DNA of 64,000 nt from an uncultured Ruminococcus sp. (GCA_946413815.1 CAMKMD010000009.1:22863-86862), one strand, 5' to 3'. Positions 1 through 8,651 are shown, counted from the first letter of the stretch. The notes: generated by a model from the letters alone, not told the origin. Program-made: numbers and translations.

Positions 1-118
1 ACATCCTGCAGCGGAGGGTTTGCTCATAGCGCCTTCTCCTATAGAGGTAGACACCGTCGCCCTCAGAGAAACTTCGGCCGCAGCACGCACAATTTGAAAT
101 ATCGATGACAGTATTCAT
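1..118 (-). CDS. Partial Cys-rich hypothetical protein
   Basis: An open frame starts at ATG 118 on the minus strand behind an AGGAAAGG ribosome site and runs off the window edge after about 39 codons. The visible N-terminus contains a CACC motif near residue 10 that could be half of a zinc ribbon. Nothing else can be said; the rest of the gene is outside the window. Confidence 0.4.
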   Translation of the reverse strand, partial: MNTVIDISNCACCGRSFSEGDGVYLYRRRRYEQTLRCRM

Positions 119-250
119 CGCGCACCATCCTTTCCTGTTATTGTTTGATCTGACTGATCCCATAATATCACACCCGGACAGGCAGGTACAGGAGTAAAGC
201 GTCCGGTCAGACATATGGCATCATTGACCTTTCTGTATCATCCTGATACT

Positions 251-862
251 TCAGGATCTTTTGCGGTGCAGAACCTGATAGATGCCAAGAATCAGGTGAA
301 CAAGGTATGGGACCGGTCCGAGCATACCGGACGGGATTGTTACGGCAAACCAGTAAAACAGGGAGATCGCACCCCATATCGCAACTCCGACCGGCGGGAA
401 GAGCAGCGTAGGAGCCGTACTGATCAGCGCCTTGAAATAAGGCTCCTGTAAGCGCTTATAGAATCCGCCGAGTCCGAGTAACAGGAAGATGATCGGTGCA
501 GGGATGAGTCCTATCCAGAATGTGACATAGAGAGCCTTCTGCTTCTCTGAGAGCCACAGCCCGCCCCTTTCAAGGTCAAGGAGCTTGTCTGTCCGGACGA
601 CATTGTCTTCGTCCTCGTCCATCAGGGTCGGCAGCTTGCAGAAGGTCTTGTCCGCTTCTTCGTTATGGAACGCGCTGATATAGGACTTGACAAGCCCGTC
701 TTCGGTAAGCAGCTCCGGCGTATCCTTTGCGAGCAGTGCATAAAGCCCGAAAGAACACAGAATCAGAATGATCGTCTGGAGAAAGAACACCAGCAGATGA
801 ACATCCCGGAAGGATGCCGGATTTTTGATGCCGTCCCGAAACTCTCTTAAAAACTCTTTCAT
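251..862 (-). CDS. Multi-pass membrane protein of unknown function
   Basis: 203 aa from ATG 862, chosen because GGAGG lies 8 nt upstream; the open frame extends further upstream but without a ribosome site. Hydrophobic stretches at about residues 21-45, 111-134, 155-177 and 184-197 suggest four membrane helices. A charged, Asp/Glu-rich loop lies between helix 1 and helix 2 (about 46-108). I do not recognise a family. It is a single gene facing away from the broken transglutaminase-like gene to its right. Confidence 0.75.
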   Translation of the reverse strand: MKEFLREFRDGIKNPASFRDVHLLVFFLQTIILILCSFGLYALLAKDTPELLTEDGLVKSYISAFHNEEADKTFCKLPTLMDEDEDNVVRTDKLLDLERGGLWLSEKQKALYVTFWIGLIPAPIIFLLLGLGGFYKRLQEPYFKALISTAPTLLFPPVGVAIWGAISLFYWFAVTIPSGMLGPVPYLVHLILGIYQVLHRKRS

Positions 863-1085
863 AACAGAAACCTCCATATTTATGATTTGTGATTCACATG
901 GCGTTGTCATGTGATCTGAACATATCATAGCATACCGGGACGGACAAGTATAGAGGAAAAACGGAATACGTGGATTATTCCAAAAAAAACTTTTTCCGGA
1001 TAGTGAAAGGCTGACCGCTGTAAAAGGCGTAGCATCAAAATCAGCTCTCTCCGGTTTGTGATTCCAGAGTCTTGGAACCGATGGC

Positions 1086-1520
1086 ATGGAAGCAGGTAGT
1101 GTAGCAACAGTAATCAGCATCAGAAAAGGAACCTTTGGAGGTTATTCAAGATTATTCTATAATTTCTGCATTGCAGCCGGAGTTCCTTCAACAAATGTTC
1201 TTGTTGGCGTAAACTCCTGTGACCATGCATGGAACTATGTCAAGATCAGGAATAAATGGTACAATGTAGACGTGACGGGTGATTACGATGTATGTGATAA
1301 GGACACTTTTTACAGAAAGTATCAGTCACAGTCAGATCCGTATGTCGAAGACTTCCTTGGCCCCAGATATCCCCATCGGCCGTCCGGCTGAACAGTATGT
1401 CTGGATGATAATCTTGGTACTGACGATAAAACGAACTATACAAATCCGCGTGTTGTTCTGTTTGACACGCTTCTCGCAGAGAATGGATACGAATATGGTA
1501 TCACAGGTGTAAGGGCCTGA
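1086..1520 (+). pseudogene. Remnant of a transglutaminase-like protein
   Basis: The frame from 1086 encodes a transglutaminase-core-like segment: GGYSRLFYNFCIAAGVPS, then DHAWNYV (catalytic His region) and WYNVDVT (catalytic Asp region). The position where the family has its catalytic Cys (normally GxCxGYS) reads GTFGGYS, so the nucleophile is gone. The reading frame meets TGA at 1389-1391 and continues in the same frame to 1520 with plausible sequence (LDDNLGTDDK...). There is no signal peptide or clear start. I read it as a decayed C-terminal fragment of a secreted transglutaminase-like protein. Confidence 0.65.
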
Positions 1521-1572
1521 TAGTTAAGGTCTGAAAAATCAAACAGACGAAATAATTATACTAATATATCAG

Positions 1573-1639
1573 GAGAACAGCTTCCCCGGTGCAAAAACCG
1601 GGAGTCAGTATACTGACCGGAAGCTGTTCTCTCTTTTTT
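1573..1639 (+). terminator. Rho-independent terminator
   Basis: A 13-bp stem (GAGAACAGCTTCC at 1573-1585 with its complement at about 1620-1632) encloses a second GC-rich hairpin and is followed by a run of T. It ends the broken transglutaminase-like gene. Confidence 0.7.
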
Positions 1640-1737
1640 TGTGAATTCTCATGGAATGCCGAAAATAAACTCCTCCCCGAATAGTCTGCCGGGTTTCTCC
1701 TCTGTGCAGTTGGATCTGAATAGTTTTTCCCCTTCCC

Positions 1738-2322
1738 TCACCCCCTGACATACACCGTAACCTCCCCCTCAGACCTGCAATTCTGAAACTCAGAACCCTC
1801 GCAGCAGAGGTTGCTGTTCACGAAGGTGCAGTTTATGAATTCGCAGTTTATCCAGTCTGTATGCTGAGCGTATGAATTCATGAATACGCAGTTCTCAAAC
1901 TTGCAGTTCATAACGATATTGCGGTGTTCGTGATACTCGTTCGTCTCAATCTCACCGAACGGATAAATCATACTACCCCTGATGCAGAAACGGAAGAACC
2001 TGACGTTCCGGAAGGTGCCGTTCATCATGCAGCAGTGTTCAGCTATCATGCGCTCAAATTTCATATCAATGATATTGAAATTGATAAGGTCGAACTTTCT
2101 GACCTTTGTCATTCTGAGGTTGCAGCCTGCATATTCCATAATGTCGCGCCTGTAGAATGACTTGTACATCCGCCTGCCTACCCACTTGTCATCCCAGCCT
2201 ATGCGGTGCTTCTTCGCGTCCGGATAGGAGTCGTCATCAAGCATATATGTATGGTTTTTCTGACGGTCGATATAACCGTCAATAAGCTTCTGGTTCATGG
2301 TCTCAAAATCCCTGTTATTCAT
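1738..2322 (-). CDS. Pentapeptide-repeat protein (second of a pair)
   Basis: 194 aa from ATG 2322, which follows an AAGGAAGGG ribosome site. The C-terminal half has degenerate pentapeptide repeats (NCKFENCVF, NCEFINCTF, a Phe/Cys every fifth residue) that would fold as a short right-handed quadrilateral beta-helix. The N-terminal ~75 residues are polar and unrelated. It starts 20 bp after the stop of the upstream gene, which encodes a protein with the same kind of repeats, so the two are probably co-transcribed paralogues. No partner or activity can be inferred. Confidence 0.75.
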   Translation of the reverse strand: MNNRDFETMNQKLIDGYIDRQKNHTYMLDDDSYPDAKKHRIGWDDKWVGRRMYKSFYRRDIMEYAGCNLRMTKVRKFDLINFNIIDMKFERMIAEHCCMMNGTFRNVRFFRFCIRGSMIYPFGEIETNEYHEHRNIVMNCKFENCVFMNSYAQHTDWINCEFINCTFVNSNLCCEGSEFQNCRSEGEVTVYVRG

Positions 2323-2341
2323 AAACACCCTTCCTTTCAGA

Positions 2342-2842
2342 TCAATCGTAGTCTTCCGTGCAGTCTGTGTACTTGCAGTTGCTGTAGTAGAAGCAGTCAT
2401 CGAGACACGGAGTCCCGCTCCATCTGCATCTGGTAAATTCACACTCTCTGAATCCGTAGCCCTCCCCTGAGAATGAGATGATATTGCAGTCCTCGAACCT
2501 GCAGGCTACGAACCTTCCGCTCTGACAGTCGATACGGTCGAATGTGCAGTTTCTGAATGTGACGTTATAGAAGCTGAAATGACCCAGCTGGAAACCGGTG
2601 AAAGTCCTGTCTGCGAACTCCGCATACTCCATTGTCAGGCCTTCAAGCAGCTGCTTTTTAGGCTTGACCGTCAGAGGCGAATGGACAAGTTCTTCTTCCT
2701 CGTCATCCGCAATATCTTCAAATAAAAAGTCATCATCGTCAAACGGCCAGTTGCTGTCCTCGTTCTCTTCCAGAATGATGGTATCTTCGTCATCGTCATA
2801 AAACTCGTCATACTCTTCAAACTCGTAATTGTTTTCTTCCAT
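2342..2842 (-). CDS. Pentapeptide-repeat protein with acidic N-terminus
   Basis: 166 aa from ATG 2842 with an AAGGAGG ribosome site. The first ~55 residues are extremely acidic (runs of Asp and Glu, e.g. FYDDDEDTIILEENED). Residues from about 75 onward carry Phe/Cys pentapeptide repeats (NVTFRNCTFDRIDC, RFEDCNI). The acidic tail and repeat fold recall DNA-mimic pentapeptide proteins, but that is speculation. First gene of the two-gene unit with 1738-2322. Confidence 0.75.
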   Translation of the reverse strand: MEENNYEFEEYDEFYDDDEDTIILEENEDSNWPFDDDDFLFEDIADDEEEELVHSPLTVKPKKQLLEGLTMEYAEFADRTFTGFQLGHFSFYNVTFRNCTFDRIDCQSGRFVACRFEDCNIISFSGEGYGFRECEFTRCRWSGTPCLDDCFYYSNCKYTDCTEDYD

Positions 2843-2969
2843 ATAAATCCTCCTTACAGTAGGCAAAAGCTGAACGTATGGGAATTGTCTGAGCCGGCGG
2901 CTCGTCAGCGCCTCACGGCGCACTATGCAGCGTCTCCCGACGCCGGTTTGTCAAGCTGCTGACAAAACA

Positions 2970-3033
2970 AAAAGGATATTCAGATGGATACAGTATGCCC
3001 GTAGGCATAAAATATCTATCTGAATATCCTTTT
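2970..3033. terminator. Long inverted repeat, bidirectional terminator
   Basis: Arms of about 15 bp (AAAAGGATATTCAGAT at 2970-2985, complement at 3017-3033) with a smaller hairpin (ATGCC/GGCAT) in the loop. A-run and T-run at the two ends allow termination in either direction, between the pentapeptide genes and the deleted AAA ATPase. Confidence 0.6.
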
Positions 3034-3124
3034 GTAATGCTATCATATCATGTTTGTCACAAGTTGTCAAGCGTTTCGAGAAATATTTTTGAATTAACAA
3101 ATGTCAATGATAGCGTTATCGAAA

Positions 3125-3144
3125 CGGCGGGGATATCCCCGCCG
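3125..3144. terminator. Perfect 20-bp GC-rich palindrome
   Basis: CGGCGGGGATATCCCCGCCG reads the same on both strands. It sits 14 bp past the stop of the minus-strand AAA ATPase remnant and probably was its terminator hairpin, although no T-run follows. Confidence 0.4.
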
Positions 3145-3157
3145 CATTCATTCAAAC

Positions 3158-3684
3158 TTATCGGTACAGATCATTCAGTGTCAGCAGTCTGACCTCTCCG
3201 CGCTTTTCGCACTCCTGAAGTTCCCTGGTGAAACCGCCGAGTGAGAAAATATAATAGTGATACTTGCTGCCTTTGCTGAATACGGAGGCATAGTGCCTGA
3301 TCAGCTCAAGCTCGTCAATGCCTGTCTTCTCGTTGCGGTACTTGCAGGAGCCGATGATGTATCGATAACAAATATGATTCTTTGTTCCTTTGACAGATTT
3401 GTTATCTCCTGGATGGCAGCATCATAATTATGGTATATAGGAGCATCACCGCCGACAAGCTCCGGCTTTTTATACTCATAAATGGCTCTGGATAGGCATT
3501 CTAGGTTTTCCTGAGATGTTGCGTTCAGAGCAGAGAAGAATATAACAGGCTTTCCGGTGCAGAATTCTTTTATCAGCGCAGTTTTACCGACATGCTTTCT
3601 TCCATAGATACCGACACACTCAAACTGATTGTCATTATATTTCTTATTCAGCTTACCAAGTTCATTCTCACGGCAATAGAACAT
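3158..3684 (-). pseudogene. Internally deleted AAA ATPase (DUF234/archaeal-type ATPase family)
   Basis: From ATG 3684 the first ~108 codons give the N-terminus of an archaeal-type ATPase: CRENELGKLN, Walker A GRKHVGKTAL, and a beta strand IIFVID expected just before the Walker B acid. At about 3360 the frame jumps directly into the DUF234 nuclease-like C-terminus, in another frame: IIGSCKYRNEKTGIDELELI, FSLGGFTREL, stop at 3158-3160. Family members are about 450-480 aa, so roughly 300 internal codons are missing. Both ends are well conserved, which suggests a recent single deletion. Confidence 0.8.
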
Positions 3685-3788
3685 AATGCCCCCTCCGATT
3701 TAGTGAATCATAAGTTATAAACTTACGAGTATGTTATATAGCATTTTCTGAGATATGTCAAGTCCATTGAGATAAACGGAACTGTCTG

Positions 3789-4412
3789 CTACTGGTCGCT
3801 GCTTTCAGAGTGTTCTCCCCCGTTCTCTTTCAGATACTTCTCCATTATACCGATCTTCTCATTAAGAGATTCCTTGTCGTTTATCATTTCTTCTGTAAGG
3901 CCGTATTTGTCGAGGCCTTCATAGTTTCCTGATGTGAGCTTCTGTGCCATATCCATGATCTCGTCATGATAAACCTCGTCAAGCCAATTCAGGCAGATCT
4001 TCATGATCTGTGAATCACTCAAAAGATTCTCTAATAAACCTCGTCCATTATCCTCTGAGAAAAAACTGTATTCAGGTGCACAGTTTACAACTACAATTGT
4101 ATATTCTTCGGTGCTCTTCAGTTTACAAAAGTACTTGTCTTCCATACCATTTACATATTCATAGCATCTGAAACGTTCTGTATCACATATACTTTTCAGA
4201 TCTTCTTTTCCTCTGTACAGAAGGATATCCGCTCCGAAATCTGATGATCTATCCGATATATAGTATGCATCTCCGAATAAACCATGCTGTATTTCAAATG
4301 TATCACCATAGTCTGTTTTGATGATGTATTTACTCTTATTGATAATTGAAACACTAACAAAGATTATCATAAAGCAAATCATTATCGCTGCAACTATTAG
4401 TTTTTTAGTCAT
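3789..4412 (-). CDS. Single-TM secreted/anchored protein, tandem paralogue 3
   Basis: 207 aa from ATG 4412 with GGAGAAG upstream. Residues ~4-26 are a membrane anchor or uncleaved signal, then a motif YIIKTDYGDTFEI shared by its two upstream neighbours. A variable middle (with CDTERFRCYEY) follows, then a conserved C-terminal ~65 residues (YHDEIMDMAQKLTSG, GLDKYGLTEEMINDKESL, KIGIMEKYLKENGG). Family unknown to me. The 3' 150 bp is almost identical in DNA to the copy at 5119, more than the rest of the gene, which points to gene conversion. Confidence 0.75.
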   Translation of the reverse strand: MTKKLIVAAIMICFMIIFVSVSIINKSKYIIKTDYGDTFEIQHGLFGDAYYISDRSSDFGADILLYRGKEDLKSICDTERFRCYEYVNGMEDKYFCKLKSTEEYTIVVVNCAPEYSFFSEDNGRGLLENLLSDSQIMKICLNWLDEVYHDEIMDMAQKLTSGNYEGLDKYGLTEEMINDKESLNEKIGIMEKYLKENGGEHSESSDQ

Positions 4413-4462
4413 CGCACTTCTCCTTTATCAGCGAATGTGGTTCAGTTATCTGTCAGGTGCGG

Positions 4463-5086
4463 TCAATGCACGAATGCGGAAGTACTTGGCTGTTCCTTAT
4501 ACGCTTTCAGATACTCCTCCATTATCCCGATTTTTTCATCAAGGGATTCCTTGTCGTTTATCATTTCTTCTGTAAGGCCATATTTGTCAAGACCTTCAAA
4601 GTCATGTTTCACAAGCTTTTTAGCTATATCTGTCATTTCGTCATGGTATAATTCGTCAAGATATGGCAGAATGATTTCCATGTAATGATGGTCACATAGG
4701 AAATCAGATATATACCATTCCTTAAATTCTTTGAGGTTATAGATGATCTCATCTTTGTAATTCATGTTAACACTAAAAAACCGATCTTGGTTCTTTATTT
4801 TGCATATGAAAAGATTATCCTCCGATTCATTGATCCTGTAACATCTGAAGTATCCCGAATCACATACGTTCTTTATACATGATTTTCCATAGAAGCTTGA
4901 TAGTGACTGTGAGTAACCGGAGTTATCATCATTTAATACAGTTCCGCTGATCAATGGATCCTCAATTACTGTGAATGAATCTCCAAAATCAGTTTTAACA
5001 TGATACGTCCTTTCATGAAACAACCAAAACAGAAACAAACAAGGCAAAGCTATTACTAATGCTAACAACAGAAATGCTTTTTTCAT
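4463..5086 (-). CDS. Single-TM secreted/anchored protein, tandem paralogue 2
   Basis: 207 aa from ATG 5086 (GGAGG 7 nt upstream); an upstream in-frame ATG at 5122 lacks a ribosome site. N-terminal hydrophobic segment at about 4-23, then YHVKTDFGDSF, a variable centre and the conserved tail with YHDEMTDIAKKLV and GLDKYGLTEEMINDKESL. It lacks the KENGG extension of the other two. Same strand and close spacing suggest one transcript for the three paralogues. Confidence 0.75.
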   Translation of the reverse strand: MKKAFLLLALVIALPCLFLFWLFHERTYHVKTDFGDSFTVIEDPLISGTVLNDDNSGYSQSLSSFYGKSCIKNVCDSGYFRCYRINESEDNLFICKIKNQDRFFSVNMNYKDEIIYNLKEFKEWYISDFLCDHHYMEIILPYLDELYHDEMTDIAKKLVKHDFEGLDKYGLTEEMINDKESLDEKIGIMEEYLKAYKEQPSTSAFVH

Positions 5087-5118
5087 AAATCCTCCATGCT
5101 GAGTTTTCTGAACGGTGG

Positions 5119-5731
5119 TCACTGACCGCTGCTTCCGGAGTGATCTCCTCCGTTCTCTTTCAGATACTTCTCCATTATCCCGATCTTTTCCTCAAGGGAT
5201 TCCTTGTCGTTTATCATTTCTTCTGTAAGCCCGTATTTGTCGAGGCCTTCATAGTTTCCTGATGTCAGCTTCTGAGCCATATCCATGATCTCGTCATGAT
5301 ATACGCCGTCAATGTAGTTCATTGTGACCTGCATTATGTATTTATCGGCTAAAAAGACTTTAAGGAAATCAGCGCTGTATTCTTCTTTGAAGAATTTAGG
5401 TGGATTCTTTTCGTAAGGGTCTATCCAGAAATAATCTCCATCGGGTTTGAGGCCGCAGATATAGAAGTATTCCTTAGTATTAGTAAACCTGTAGCAGCGG
5501 AATAATTCAGTATCACAAATCGGAATAAGATCCTTCTTTGAATCAATATTTGAAATAGACAGATCCAAATTATGGGCTGTACAGCTTATAAACGCACATT
5601 CACCCCAAGAATCGGAGTACATCCAAAACTGATCCCCGTATTCTGTTTTTACTCTGTATTCATGATCTGAGAAAGCGTAAATTATCATTCCGATCAACGA
5701 GAGTATGATTACTGTTATTACTGTTTTTCAT
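5119..5731 (-). pseudogene. Single-TM protein, tandem paralogue 1, frameshifted in its signal anchor
   Basis: The body of the protein (EYRVKTEYGDQF, CDTELFRCYRF and the conserved C-terminal block) is intact down to the stop at 5119. Its natural start appears to be ATG 5731 behind AAGGGA, but five A residues (5724-5728 on this strand) put ATG out of frame: as written it reads MKNSNNSN, while removing one A gives MKTVITVIILSLIGMIIYAF, a normal membrane anchor. In-frame alternatives are a TTG at 5697 or ATG at 5688, each giving a truncated anchor without a good ribosome site. Either a real frameshift, a slippage-prone site or a sequencing error. Confidence 0.65.
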
Positions 5732-5768
5732 TTTTATTTTCCCTTCTGATTCTGAGACGGGAATCTCT

Positions 5769-6500
5769 TTATATTTCAAAGCCGTACTTCCGCAGCTGCG
5801 CCTTATTAATTTCAGCACGGCGATTGGCTTCACTGAATACCTTATCCTGTAATTCCTTGCTCGCCCATACGCGGTCACGGCTGTCTATCAGTTCATGGAG
5901 AACAGGTGGGAACTCCTCGAGCCATGTCTGATAAACAGGATTAGACTCATTTCCATTATAAAACTTTAGTCTTTCTTCTTTTGCTTTATTCAAGCGGTAT
6001 TCAAAGGAATCATGATTATCAGCCACGATCAGCAGGATCGAATCACGATACATTCTGTCAAGATGATTCAGCCAGCCAAATTTGAACGTAAACAAGTATT
6101 CGAGACATGAAGGAAGATCTATAACTTTCTCAAATATCGGCATTATAACTTTCATCATACTCTTAAATGCTTTATCTATCGCATCAGATTGCGTCTTGCT
6201 TGTATACTCAAAATAAACTCTGATATTATCAACACAGGAAATATTATGATTGATCAGACCACCTGATGAAAAGATAAGCTGATGCTCTGTGAGATCATGA
6301 CTGTAGATAGTCTGTACGCCGGCGATAACATCAAAGGCCTTTACTCCCCGGTCGGGTGGGCTGTACTGCTTGTAAGAAACATAGAGAAGTATTTCATTAT
6401 TGATAAGCTTGCCGAAGAAGTCCGTCCCCTTCATTCTCCGGAAACCGTATGGTTCAAGACCTTCCTTGAATACCTTTATGAATTCTGATTTGAATGCCAT
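5769..6500 (-). CDS. DUF4304-like hypothetical protein
   Basis: 243 aa from ATG 6500 with a GGGAG ribosome site. The N-terminus (FKEGLEPYGFRRMKGTDFFGKLINN) resembles the start of DUF4304-type proteins, in which a short helix and a 'GF-x-(K/R)-x-G' turn precede a beta sheet; this is a weak, eye-level match. The rest is soluble and without a recognised motif. DUF4304-like proteins often sit among immunity and orphan genes, as here. Function unknown. Confidence 0.6.
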   Translation of the reverse strand: MAFKSEFIKVFKEGLEPYGFRRMKGTDFFGKLINNEILLYVSYKQYSPPDRGVKAFDVIAGVQTIYSHDLTEHQLIFSSGGLINHNISCVDNIRVYFEYTSKTQSDAIDKAFKSMMKVIMPIFEKVIDLPSCLEYLFTFKFGWLNHLDRMYRDSILLIVADNHDSFEYRLNKAKEERLKFYNGNESNPVYQTWLEEFPPVLHELIDSRDRVWASKELQDKVFSEANRRAEINKAQLRKYGFEI

Positions 6501-6599
6501 TGTTATTTACTCCCGTCGGTTTATATTAGTATAATTATAGCACATTGTTTACCATATTTCAAGGAATAAGACGGTGTAGGTGATGTTCTATTTTTTCAT

Positions 6600-7085
6600 T
6601 TATGCTCTTATATATCTGAACCCTAACTCCTCCCTGACCTTAGGCGCAATTAACTTGCGCGTGCTCTTCATGGTAATCATCAGCAATCCGTAATGTCCGG
6701 CAAGCAGATTAAACTCCGCCACTGTAAGCGTCAGCTCTCTGATACCTCCCCGATTCAGTCTCCTGATCTGCTTATTGATCACAGCAACGCCGTCCTCGTC
6801 ATTATTCCCCGCAAAATATCCGAGAACGGGCTTATCCACAGTCAAAGCCTCATACTTAACCCCTCCATGAAGTACCCTGATCCAGTCATTATTCAAGCCC
6901 ATAGCCGCGATCACTATGTAACCTGTGGGAGCTTTTCCTGAAAGATGCCTGAACGTTATAGTCCTCGCCTTTCTGTCTACAATAAGCTCACCTATGCACT
7001 TCTTCTTTCTGAGAAAACTGAACCTGTTTTTATCGGAAGCGATGATCTCGAACTTCCTTCTGATAATGTCTGTACTCTTTTCCAT
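6600..7085 (-). CDS. Hypothetical protein downstream of relaxase
   Basis: 161 aa from ATG 7085 with an AAAGGAGA ribosome site. Basic, soluble, no recognised domain. It follows the element-1 relaxase by only 27 bp on the same strand, so it is probably the last gene of the mobilization transcript. Confidence 0.6.
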   Translation of the reverse strand: MEKSTDIIRRKFEIIASDKNRFSFLRKKKCIGELIVDRKARTITFRHLSGKAPTGYIVIAAMGLNNDWIRVLHGGVKYEALTVDKPVLGYFAGNNDEDGVAVINKQIRRLNRGGIRELTLTVAEFNLLAGHYGLLMITMKSTRKLIAPKVREELGFRYIRA

Positions 7086-7112
7086 AAGTATCTCCTTTCC
7101 TTCATAGGTGTT

Positions 7113-7643
7113 TTATTCCTCGTCCTGAGAAGTAAATATTTCAGGACACTCCCATTCCTTCCCCTGTTCATATGTAACCGAAAGTGCAGTTTCTTTTCCC
7201 GTAACATCAGCTACACGCTGAGCTATGCCGTAGTTAGTCCGATTGTCGGAATACAGCATAGAACCGTCATTGTAGTTTGTGGTGCTGACGTAGTTATGTA
7301 CATGAAACAAAGAACTATCACGCTTCTCGTTATGCACAACACTCATCACAAGATGCTCCTCGGTGAAAGGCCTGATTATCTCCTCATTCAACCGCATAGC
7401 TTCATCGGCGGTAGGAGCAGTATCCTCCGTAAAGGAAATCATAAACTGCAGGAACGGATTCTTGTCACCGTTATTCCAGAACTCAGCATTCTTTTCAAAC
7501 TGCATAGCTGCGACCTCGGGAGAATTCTGATTTACACCGTACCCCTTCGTCAGTACTCGCCTGTCGTCAAGGCAGTAATTCATGGCATTCCTGATATAGG
7601 CTGTGCCACCGTCCGACCTTGTAATTACTTTACATACTTCCAT
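7113..7643 (-). CDS. Small relaxase (MobA/VirD2-like)
   Basis: 176 aa. Conserved relaxase features are visible: an N-terminal TAYIRNAMNYCLDD segment that could supply the nicking Tyr, HLVMSVVHNE, and FHVHNYVSTTNYNDG, the metal-binding HxHN motif. It would nick oriT and lead the strand during mobilization by a helper conjugative element. At 176 aa it is a minimal relaxase domain without a long C-terminal region. Its start overlaps the end of the MobC-like gene by 19 bp, a typical mobC-mobA arrangement. The family (relaxase/mobilization nuclease) is clear; the MOB class is not. Confidence 0.8.
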   Translation of the reverse strand: MEVCKVITRSDGGTAYIRNAMNYCLDDRRVLTKGYGVNQNSPEVAAMQFEKNAEFWNNGDKNPFLQFMISFTEDTAPTADEAMRLNEEIIRPFTEEHLVMSVVHNEKRDSSLFHVHNYVSTTNYNDGSMLYSDNRTNYGIAQRVADVTGKETALSVTYEQGKEWECPEIFTSQDEE

Positions 7644-7894
7644 AATTCTGCGACCTCCTTCTGTAATGACTCCGCTTCCTTTGAAGCGTACTCCCCAACA
7701 AGCTTCTCTGCCTTGTTAACTATATCCTGTACCTTTGCCGTTATGGCAGGCGTAAGCGTGCTTGTGAAATGTTTGAGTCTGTAGTTAGCGATATCTGAGA
7801 ATGTCGTGTTCTGTGCCTTGGCCTCTCTGTTTATCTCCTCAACTACGCTCTCATGAATGCGGATAGCCTTTGCCATTGTTTTTTCCTTTGCCAT
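7625..7894 (-). CDS. MobC-like mobilization accessory protein
   Basis: 89 aa from ATG 7894 with GGAGG upstream. Residues ~8-45 (KAIRIHESVVEEINREAKAQ, FSDIANYRL) look like a ribbon-helix-helix DNA-binding domain, followed by a helical tail. Overlaps the relaxase start. Expected to bind oriT and help the relaxase melt it. Confidence 0.7.
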   Translation of the reverse strand: MAKEKTMAKAIRIHESVVEEINREAKAQNTTFSDIANYRLKHFTSTLTPAITAKVQDIVNKAEKLVGEYASKEAESLQKEVAELWKYVK

Positions 7895-7911
7895 TGTAGT
7901 TTCCTCCGTGT

Positions 7912-7932
7912 AGTGTATTTCCTGTATACACT
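7912..7932. promoter_or_regulatory. Inverted repeat upstream of mobC
   Basis: Perfect 7-bp arms AGTGTAT/ATACACT around a 7-nt loop, 18 bp upstream of the MobC-like start. Likely the binding site of the ribbon-helix-helix protein, as part of oriT or as an autoregulatory operator. Confidence 0.4.
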
Positions 7933-8096
7933 CTCCCCCATAACCTTGCTGATATATATTAATAATTATATTTGCAGGATATAGGTATAAGGGAAGGTGT
8001 ATTACAGAATTATCATACAGTACATTTTCCGACGGTATTATTGTATATATACTACATGATAAAAACTAATGAAAGGAAAGTCAGTACCCAAACAGC

Positions 8097-8140
8097 AAGC
8101 CTCTGTATATCGGTTTCAAAACCGAAGTGCAGAGGCTTTT
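8097..8140. terminator. Two-part hairpin followed by T-run
   Basis: AAGCCTCTG at 8097-8105 pairs with CAGAGGCTT at 8130-8138, with an inner CGGTT/AACCG stem. A TTTT end on the plus strand makes it terminator-like; it lies in the intergenic region between the diverging arms of element 1, so it may also belong to oriT. Confidence 0.45.
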
Positions 8141-8148
8141 AATATATA

Positions 8149-8182
8149 CAGCCGCGCCGTCCCGGAAGGGGCGGCGGACTGT
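8149..8182. other. GC-rich inverted repeat, oriT candidate
   Basis: CAGCCGCGCC..TCCC pairs imperfectly with GGGGCGGCGGACTG around a short GGAA loop. Position between mobC and the cargo operon and its strong GC contrast to the AT-rich flanks make it a candidate oriT hairpin. No nick site can be recognised. Confidence 0.3.
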
Positions 8183-8312
8183 AAGGGGTGTTCGCTCTTA
8201 TTAACAATATATATTTAGGCAGGCACTTTTTCTGTTTTTTCCGTTCTCAAAATATATATAATTAATGTGCGATCAGGATAAGATGATCAATAATTCAGAA
8301 AGGAGGATCCCT

Positions 8313-8597
8313 ATGGTCGACAACAAACGATATCTTACCTGCGGCGTCGATAGCACTATCCCGCTTGATATTCAACTATTCCTGTGGGGATGTGTTGAAA
8401 AGATGCCCGAGCCAAAGGATTATCTGCAGGTCTTTGAGTTAAAGCCTGTAGGTTGCCTGCAAAGCATAACCCATACATCAGAAGAACCGGAGTACCGCAT
8501 GGAATACTTATTCCCATCGGATAACCCAGTCAACGAGAAAGTCTACATCATAGACGATGGAGACCACAGCACAATGCTGCTTGCAAGCGAATACTGA
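8313..8597 (+). CDS. DUF960-family protein
   Basis: 94 aa from ATG 8313, chosen for its AGGAGG ribosome site; an upstream in-frame ATG at 8265 has none. The start RYLTCGVDSTIPLDIQLFLW and DYLQVFEL are characteristic of DUF960, a small protein family of Firmicute chromosomes, phages and plasmids with no known function. First gene of the rightward cargo operon of element 1, separated from the amidoligase by a terminator hairpin. Confidence 0.75.
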   Translation: MVDNKRYLTCGVDSTIPLDIQLFLWGCVEKMPEPKDYLQVFELKPVGCLQSITHTSEEPEYRMEYLFPSDNPVNEKVYIIDDGDHSTMLLASEY

Positions 8598-8603
8598 GAA
8601 CGA

Positions 8604-8629
8604 AGCCGCTCCTTCGGGAGCGGCTTTTT
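8604..8629 (+). terminator. Rho-independent terminator
   Basis: GCCGCTCC and GGGAGCGGC around a short TTC loop followed by TTTTT, directly after the DUF960 gene. It would separate or attenuate transcription into the amidoligase operon. Confidence 0.8.
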
Positions 8630-8651
8630 CACGTCTTTAAGGAGGAAAACA

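Noticed and set aside
6945..7784. Long plus-strand frame of 279 codons
   Set aside because: It lies opposite the relaxase, the 161-aa gene and MobC, which have ribosome sites and family motifs; the plus-strand product is compositionally odd.
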